Source: Pelecanus crispus
Lineage: Eukaryota > Chordata > Aves > Pelecaniformes > Pelecanidae
Direction of reading: 5' to 3'
Length of the DNA stretch: 64,000 bases
Assembly (NCBI RefSeq): GCF_030463565.1
Contig: NC_134644.1
Span: forward strand, 101,056,765-101,120,764
The position numbers were made by a program, and so were the translations under genes. The notes beneath the pieces were generated by a model. It worked only from the letters and a program-made list of their open reading frames with translations. It was not told the origin of the DNA and did no database searches. Shown piece after piece: positions 58,476 through 64,000 of the stretch. Each line of letters starts with the position of its first letter. The stretch's first letter is position 1.

Positions 58476-61400
58476 TCTTTCTCCACTTGCAGACAGGCCT
58501 GTCTAGATGGTGTTTTACTCAGCACATCTACTCCAAGTCCTGCCTTGTGCACATATGCTTCGAGTTTTTTATTGCAAAAGGTGTGGACAGGTCTCAGTTT
58601 GGCTCAGTTTACTGCTTTCAAGTCTAAATGCCAACTTGAAGGTTCACAGAGATGCTTACTTTCATACGGCGTGTACCTCGCGTTATTGCACATATTTACT
58701 GGTTCGATGAATGGGTCATGTCTGCTCTCTGTCATGGTGTGGCTGGCTAACTACAGCACTCCCGACGTGTAAAGGGCACAAGATGGTCCAGAAGCCTGTG
58801 GATCTTCTCAGTTCCTGGAAACGTCAGGCCTCACCTAGCTAGAAGTCCTCTATCGCCCACTTTTTGCCACCACAAAGAACCACAATGAGATGGAAACAGT
58901 TGAGGCCCTCTGATGGTGTGCCCAGAGGGAAGTCTCCAAACTGGTGAGAAAGCCAAACAGGGGCCCTGTGCCAGGCACGCTCTTTCCTCCTGAGGTTTCT
59001 GTCCTCAGTGTTTTGCTACTGAAGAACGTGTGTTTAATGCTCGAGGGAGAGGAGACATACCATGTGCTTTTAGGCAGAGGACCTCTCTTTTGGTCCTCCA
59101 CGACCACAACCCCTTAACCTGCTTTCCTATACCCTGGTACTCAGGCTAATAAGTTTGAAAACACATTTTAAGATGTACCCACTAGATAGCAAGATTAATG
59201 CCCAAATTCTAGCAATAGCAATGTCACAATGAACTAAACTGTCAGCCTGTCCCAAAAACCTTATCAAAGCAAACTGCTTGCTGTCTGTGGCTTGAGGCAA
59301 CTTTATATTTCATTTTGTAGTATAAGCTCTGTGACTTCTCATGCTAGAGACTGCCTAGGATATTTAAACTCACAACTTCCATTAGCGTAAGTGTTATGTC
59401 TAAATCCACTAGTCAAGAAAAAAAAAAAAGGAGGAAAAAAAGCACTTCTATTTTGAATGTGAAGGCCTGCACTCTGCATTTATGACTGGTGAATGTGTTG
59501 TTTCATAACCTTGATGTAATATAAATGGCTTTCACACAGATATAACACAGGTTTCAAAATACTTGAAAAGTTCTGCAGCATGCACATAAACAGCTAGCAC
59601 TACTGTATGGGGTAAAGTTTTCTTTAACTTCATGGGAACAGATAAGGAACGCTTCATTTTAATATGAGCCCTAGAAACACAGTATTGTTGTTACTGGTCT
59701 TTAAATGGTAGTTGGCTCAGAGTGCTGACTATCGATAGTAATACTGTGTTAAGCTTAGTGAGTACGGATAATGGTTAAAAGTCTTAATGTGTTTCACTTA
59801 TTTAAACTTGCATAAGCACACTTAAATAATGTACATTGGGCTCTTTTTATAGCCAGTCTTAGCTTTATATTTTTTATACTGAAAACACATTCACACTTCT
59901 AGTACATATGCTCCTCAAGATATACATGCTGCTGCAGAACTTCAACAATAAAGATGATAACATGCAACCCCTCAGAAAGCAAGGCAAAAACCCACAAACC
60001 AAATGAGAAAATACGCAGTGCAGAGAATCAAGTACTGAAAAATATAACCTCGCCAAACCTCGACTTACGTAACCAACTGTTTGAGAGCACTTCATATGTT
60101 GAAAAGAGATTGAATAACAAAAGCTGAATCCTGGCTGCCTCTGCTACTTATACAGGTAATCTTCTGGGGAGGCTCAGACAACTTAAATGCTGTGTTACAT
60201 AAATGCAACTGGAAGTTTAAACACCCTACGTGGGTTTCAAACCCTCCATCATCACCTCTCCAATGTTCTAAATGGTTTCTCAGATAAATCACAGAATCCT
60301 ATTCTAGGTCACCCTAGAATATTATACAATGAAAAATTGCGCATTTTAAGTGAGGATTCGGTTAAAAACCCAAACAAAATCTCTTCTGCGTACCAGGTAA
60401 CAGACTACAGAAATTAAACTCTTTAAAAATTGTGAAAGAAGAAGAAACTGGTAAGAGTGCACATTATCTGTGTATCAAATTCAATGACAATACAAAGTGT
60501 AATTTGAATGGAAACTATTAGCAAAATACATTTACTGGGCACCAAAGCAGAATATATGTTATCATTTGCTGGAACCAGCCTAAATAATATCTGCCAAAGA
60601 ATAAAACCATTTACAAGGAGACCTTCCTGTATCTAATTGGGCTATGTGTTTAACACTTTTTGTCTTCATATCGGTATTTGAACTGGGTCACATACATTCC
60701 TCTTAAGATGACATTTTAGAGCCTATTTATAGAAACTCATCCTGTCTGCCACATCTTGTTTCAATTAAAATTTGATCTTGAAACAAGACAGAAGGATGCA
60801 AGAGGGGGGACCCTGCAGTACCGGCTACTGATGAACTATTAAAAGTTTATGCTGCACTTTGAATGGAAGGGAAGGCTTGCAGGAAAACACCAGCATAGGA
60901 ACACTGCCCCGAAAACCTGCAAAGCCTCCTTCTGCAGCAGGAGAACAGTCCTGGACACCTCCTGTGCCACCGGCACACCGTGCTCCCCCAAGTCCCCACC
61001 TGCTGGGAGTCACTTCCAGCTCTGCCCGCCCTGCTGTTCACATGCCTTTTGCCTTTTTTTGCAATGCTTCTTGTCCCATTTCTCTGGGTTTTTCAGAGTG
61101 CAAGACCACTGCCTCACTTAGAACAAGCTTTCCCATTTCAGGCTTTTATTTAAGCAAAGGTCTTTGTGGATTTTGGTTTCAAATGCGCTTCTGGGACACA
61201 GGTAGGTTCTTCCAAGCATTGCTGAACTGGGGAATCCCCTGGCTGGTTTGGGATTTTTAATCAACTTCCACATCCCCACCCTTCCACCCCAGTGACTGCA
61301 GTTCATCTCTCCCATCCCCGGTGATCTCAGCCTTTGCAGTATTTACTGCCACTTCTCTTTTCCATGAATCTCCTGCCTGCAGCGTTACCTCTGGCTGCCT

Positions 61401-64000
61401 CCCAAGTCCCCTAGGTCCCCTCCGGGGAGGACTGAGCTCTCTTCCACATTTCTGACTGGCTGAGACCGACACGTGTGGACATGAGCAGGGTGAGAGATGA
61501 GGGAAAATTGGGGGAGGAAAGACGGATAGAAAGGTTGACAGGCCTAAAGAGATAATCTGTAAATTTATAGCTGTTGCACCCCCCTTGCAAAAGACAGTGC
61601 CTTACTTCAGGCTGCATATGGTGCAGTTCAGACTTTAAAATAGTTGTGCTTTTTGAGAAGGGCAGAGGTCTGCCTCAGGGCAGCTGGAAACTCCCTCTGG
61701 TCAACCTCCATTTCCACACAGCTAGAGAGTACCTTAATATCTAGTGACCCCCTGCCCTCTCAAGTGAGACTGAAATCAGCCAGCTGGTTCAAAACCTACT
61801 GGAGAAATGGTGGAGAAAACGTGCACTATACCTATGTAAAATAAAAACACCAACACTGTAGCTGCTGGTGCCCTCACCCAGCATTGATGGTGGGAAGCGA
61901 GATGATGTGGGAGCATTGCCCCGGGCTGCCAGAGCACAAGCCTGGTCTTGAAACCACAGCTGCACCTCATCACAACAGGCACTCTCAGGGCTGCCAAAAC
62001 ACATAACACGAGTTTCATACCTGGCCTGAAGAATGGAGAGACTCTTGGGCATCTCCACCCTCACTCCTGGGACTCTCGCTGCCCCGCACCTCTCCTCGGC
62101 TTGTCCTGCCCTCCAAGGTGACAGCAGCCCCCAGCTGTGCTCCCTGCTCCTGCATCCCCCGTGTGTGTGTGGTCTCCCCATCCCGATGCTCCTCGGCAGC
62201 TGTGCCCATCCACGTGCTGACCTGGGCCCCCTGGTCTCCCCCTTCTGCCTCTGACATTACCCCAGACCCCTGTTGTCCCTCCTGCATACACACACGCACT
62301 CACATTTCCTTCCTCCGTTCTTCTGTCTCTGAAGTTACACAATTTTAATGTTTTTATGTTAATTGCTTTTGAATAACAGCCTTTCCGGAAAACAAAAGGT
62401 TTCCCAGAGTACTGGTTTCTTTGGAAACATTCCCATGGCCAACTACAAGCTGAAATAATAACAATAATAGGAAAATTTCCACATAAGTATATAAGACTCT
62501 TTTTTTTTCAACAACTGGAGAAAAAGTTGTGGGGTTCTCTTCGGTTGTTTGGGGTTTGGTTTGTTTTTTTGACATTTTTGGGCCAGTTTCCCCCTCTAGC
62601 TGCCTAGTCTCCCATTCCCGCTAGGAGAAAGGCATAAAGCGGAGCCTCGCTGCTGTCCGCTTCAGGACAGGGAGAGGCAGTGACCCTGTTTACTGAGAGC
62701 ACCCTTGGTGCGTACGAGCGAGGAGCTGTGCGGAAAGGCTGCCCGCCTTGGCTGGCATTACTCTGTTGTTAAAGAGCACAGGAAATGATGGACGTTTCTA
62801 AACCAGAAAAATTTGCAAGCAAGCTTCGGCTAACCACAAGAAACTAAAGCACATGGCAAGAATCACAAGGCTCATGGCAGAAGGGGTAAAGCTGACAACT
62901 TTTGATTCATGGACTGTTAAAGGTTATGATGCTGCCATATAATACTATGGAAATGAAACCATGGTTTTAAACACTAAGCAGGTAGCTGCTTCAGCAAATA
63001 AACCCGATTTTCGCTCTTTTTCATGTATTTGTATGTAGGTGGTGGTGAAATTGGGCTGGTCTCAAAGAAGGCAGTGACACTTTGGGGTGGGGAAAAGGGG
63101 TTATGAGGGCCAACTCACTTGCAGAGCAGTACAACCCCTCTCTCACTCGCCTGGAGCCAAGCCATTCGGAGTACAAGCCTGCTAAAGCCCACCTTAATCT
63201 GGCTCCCATCTCCCTGATTTTATTCCTAATGTCTCCTTCCACCTTTAGAAAGTGTCTGATGACAGTATATGGACAGAGGCACAAACTGAGCCAACTGCTA
63301 CCTTACAGCCAGTGCGAGTGGCTGAAAGATTAACAACCACACAGATGCAATCCTACCTTTTTGCCTTTTGCCCTGATAGCCACAAACCCGAAGATTTTCC
63401 TCTCTGTTGTTTCTTCTCAGCTTGCCCCGTCTTCCTCTTATGCTCCAATTCCACAGGCTTCTTAAAAAAAGAAAAATTGTTTAAAAGGTGCTGTAAAGGA
63501 AGACATACATTACACACCATCTCATTTCGGTGTAGGATTTTTCTCACAGCATGCCCATAATGTTTGTTAACTACTAAAATATCACAAAAAGTACCACTGT
63601 CTCATATGTTGAGTTGGCAGAAAGAGAGGAAAAGCAAATCAAAACCAGTGACTGGCACTCTTGGGGGCTTGGCAAGCAAAGCCACTGCTGAACCATCTGC
63701 TGCCAGCACAGAGATTCCCCCTGCGGTGGCACTGGCACAGCTGTGCCTGCGGACATCTGCGTGTGGGGCTGCCGGCAACGAGGGGGGAAAGGGAAGGAGG
63801 TTTTGCTCGTGGCCCCACCTTTGTACCAGTGACCCCGTGGCATGCGTAGGGTAGGGGAAGACAAAGCAAAGAAGCATGGTGGGACTCGGTGCTTTACAAA
63901 TCTTTACCTTCTGACAGGGCTAAGGGGCTTCACAAGGGTTTCCCAGCACACTGCCACACAAAGGGGTGCTGGGAAGAAAGTTGCCAGAGTCCTCCACCCA
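58476..64000. other. Intergenic sequence
   Basis: No gene or well-known element is recognised to the end of the window. The only internal features found are the repeat copy at 61580-61650 and a G/T-rich tract (complement of the A/C-rich tracts) at about 62537-62570. GC-richer patches at about 60.88-61.05, 61.9-62.3 and 63.65-63.85 kb yield overlapping frames on both strands without motifs. Confidence 0.5.
61580..61650 (+). repeat. Dispersed repeat copy B
   Basis: The order of blocks matches copy A 3.2 kb upstream: CTTGCAAAAG (61584-61593), AGGCTG, then the same 22 bases at 61621-61642 without mismatch. Spacing between the first and last blocks differs by five bases, and the flanks diverge on both sides. 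Confidence 0.65.

Overview
This window is vertebrate nuclear DNA from a bird. The evidence is five or more CR1 LINE copies (the dominant avian retrotransposon), an avian-type endogenous-retrovirus LTR, long introns with GT-AG splice sites, and a CpG-island promoter. One of the CR1 copies is close to the young avian consensus. The LTR family is one I associate with neoavian genomes, but that is from memory and I cannot name the species. Nothing bacterial, plasmid-like or phage-like is present, and I see no operons, CRISPR arrays, tRNA or rRNA genes.

The only protein-coding gene I can assemble is INO80C (orthologue of yeast Ies6), a small subunit of the INO80 chromatin remodeller, on the + strand. 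It has five coding exons: 12105-12239, 34192-34302, 38184-38295, 40015-40082 and 44846-44977. Together they give 185 residues, with every junction in phase and every intron GT-AG. Exon 1 lies in a dense CpG island (about 11.56-12.66 kb) carrying NRF1-like palindromes. A 22-kb first intron follows. The rest of the gene is compact and ends in a 3' UTR with AATAAA at 45538. The YL1_C domain is encoded by exons 4-5.

Layout: 1-3.3 kb, unassigned AT-rich sequence. 3.3-5.9 kb, two old CR1 elements with their 3' ends facing each other; the + one is of the old type also common in turtles and crocodilians. 6-11.5 kb, mostly unassigned, with a GC-rich, minus-strand, coding-looking patch at 8.4-8.9 kb. 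11.5-45.6 kb, INO80C; its intron 1 holds three CR1 pieces and a tRNA-derived SINE relic, and its intron 2 holds a 1.14-kb solo LTR inserted antisense. 45.6-64 kb, intergenic, with a fragment of a related LTR at 52.4 kb, an isolated coiled-coil-like reading frame at 52.9 kb, a CpG-rich patch at 55.7-56.6 kb, a CR1 tail at 57.0 kb and a short dispersed repeat pair at 58.4/61.6 kb.

In mammals INO80C lies between GALNT1 and a zinc-finger/MAPRE2 region. I found no exon of those genes, so both flanks look intergenic. I did not find a convincing new multi-gene system. The most open items are the 8.4-8.9 kb patch, the repeat-built reading frame inside the LTR, the 52.9 kb coiled-coil fragment, and the CpG-rich patch at 56 kb.
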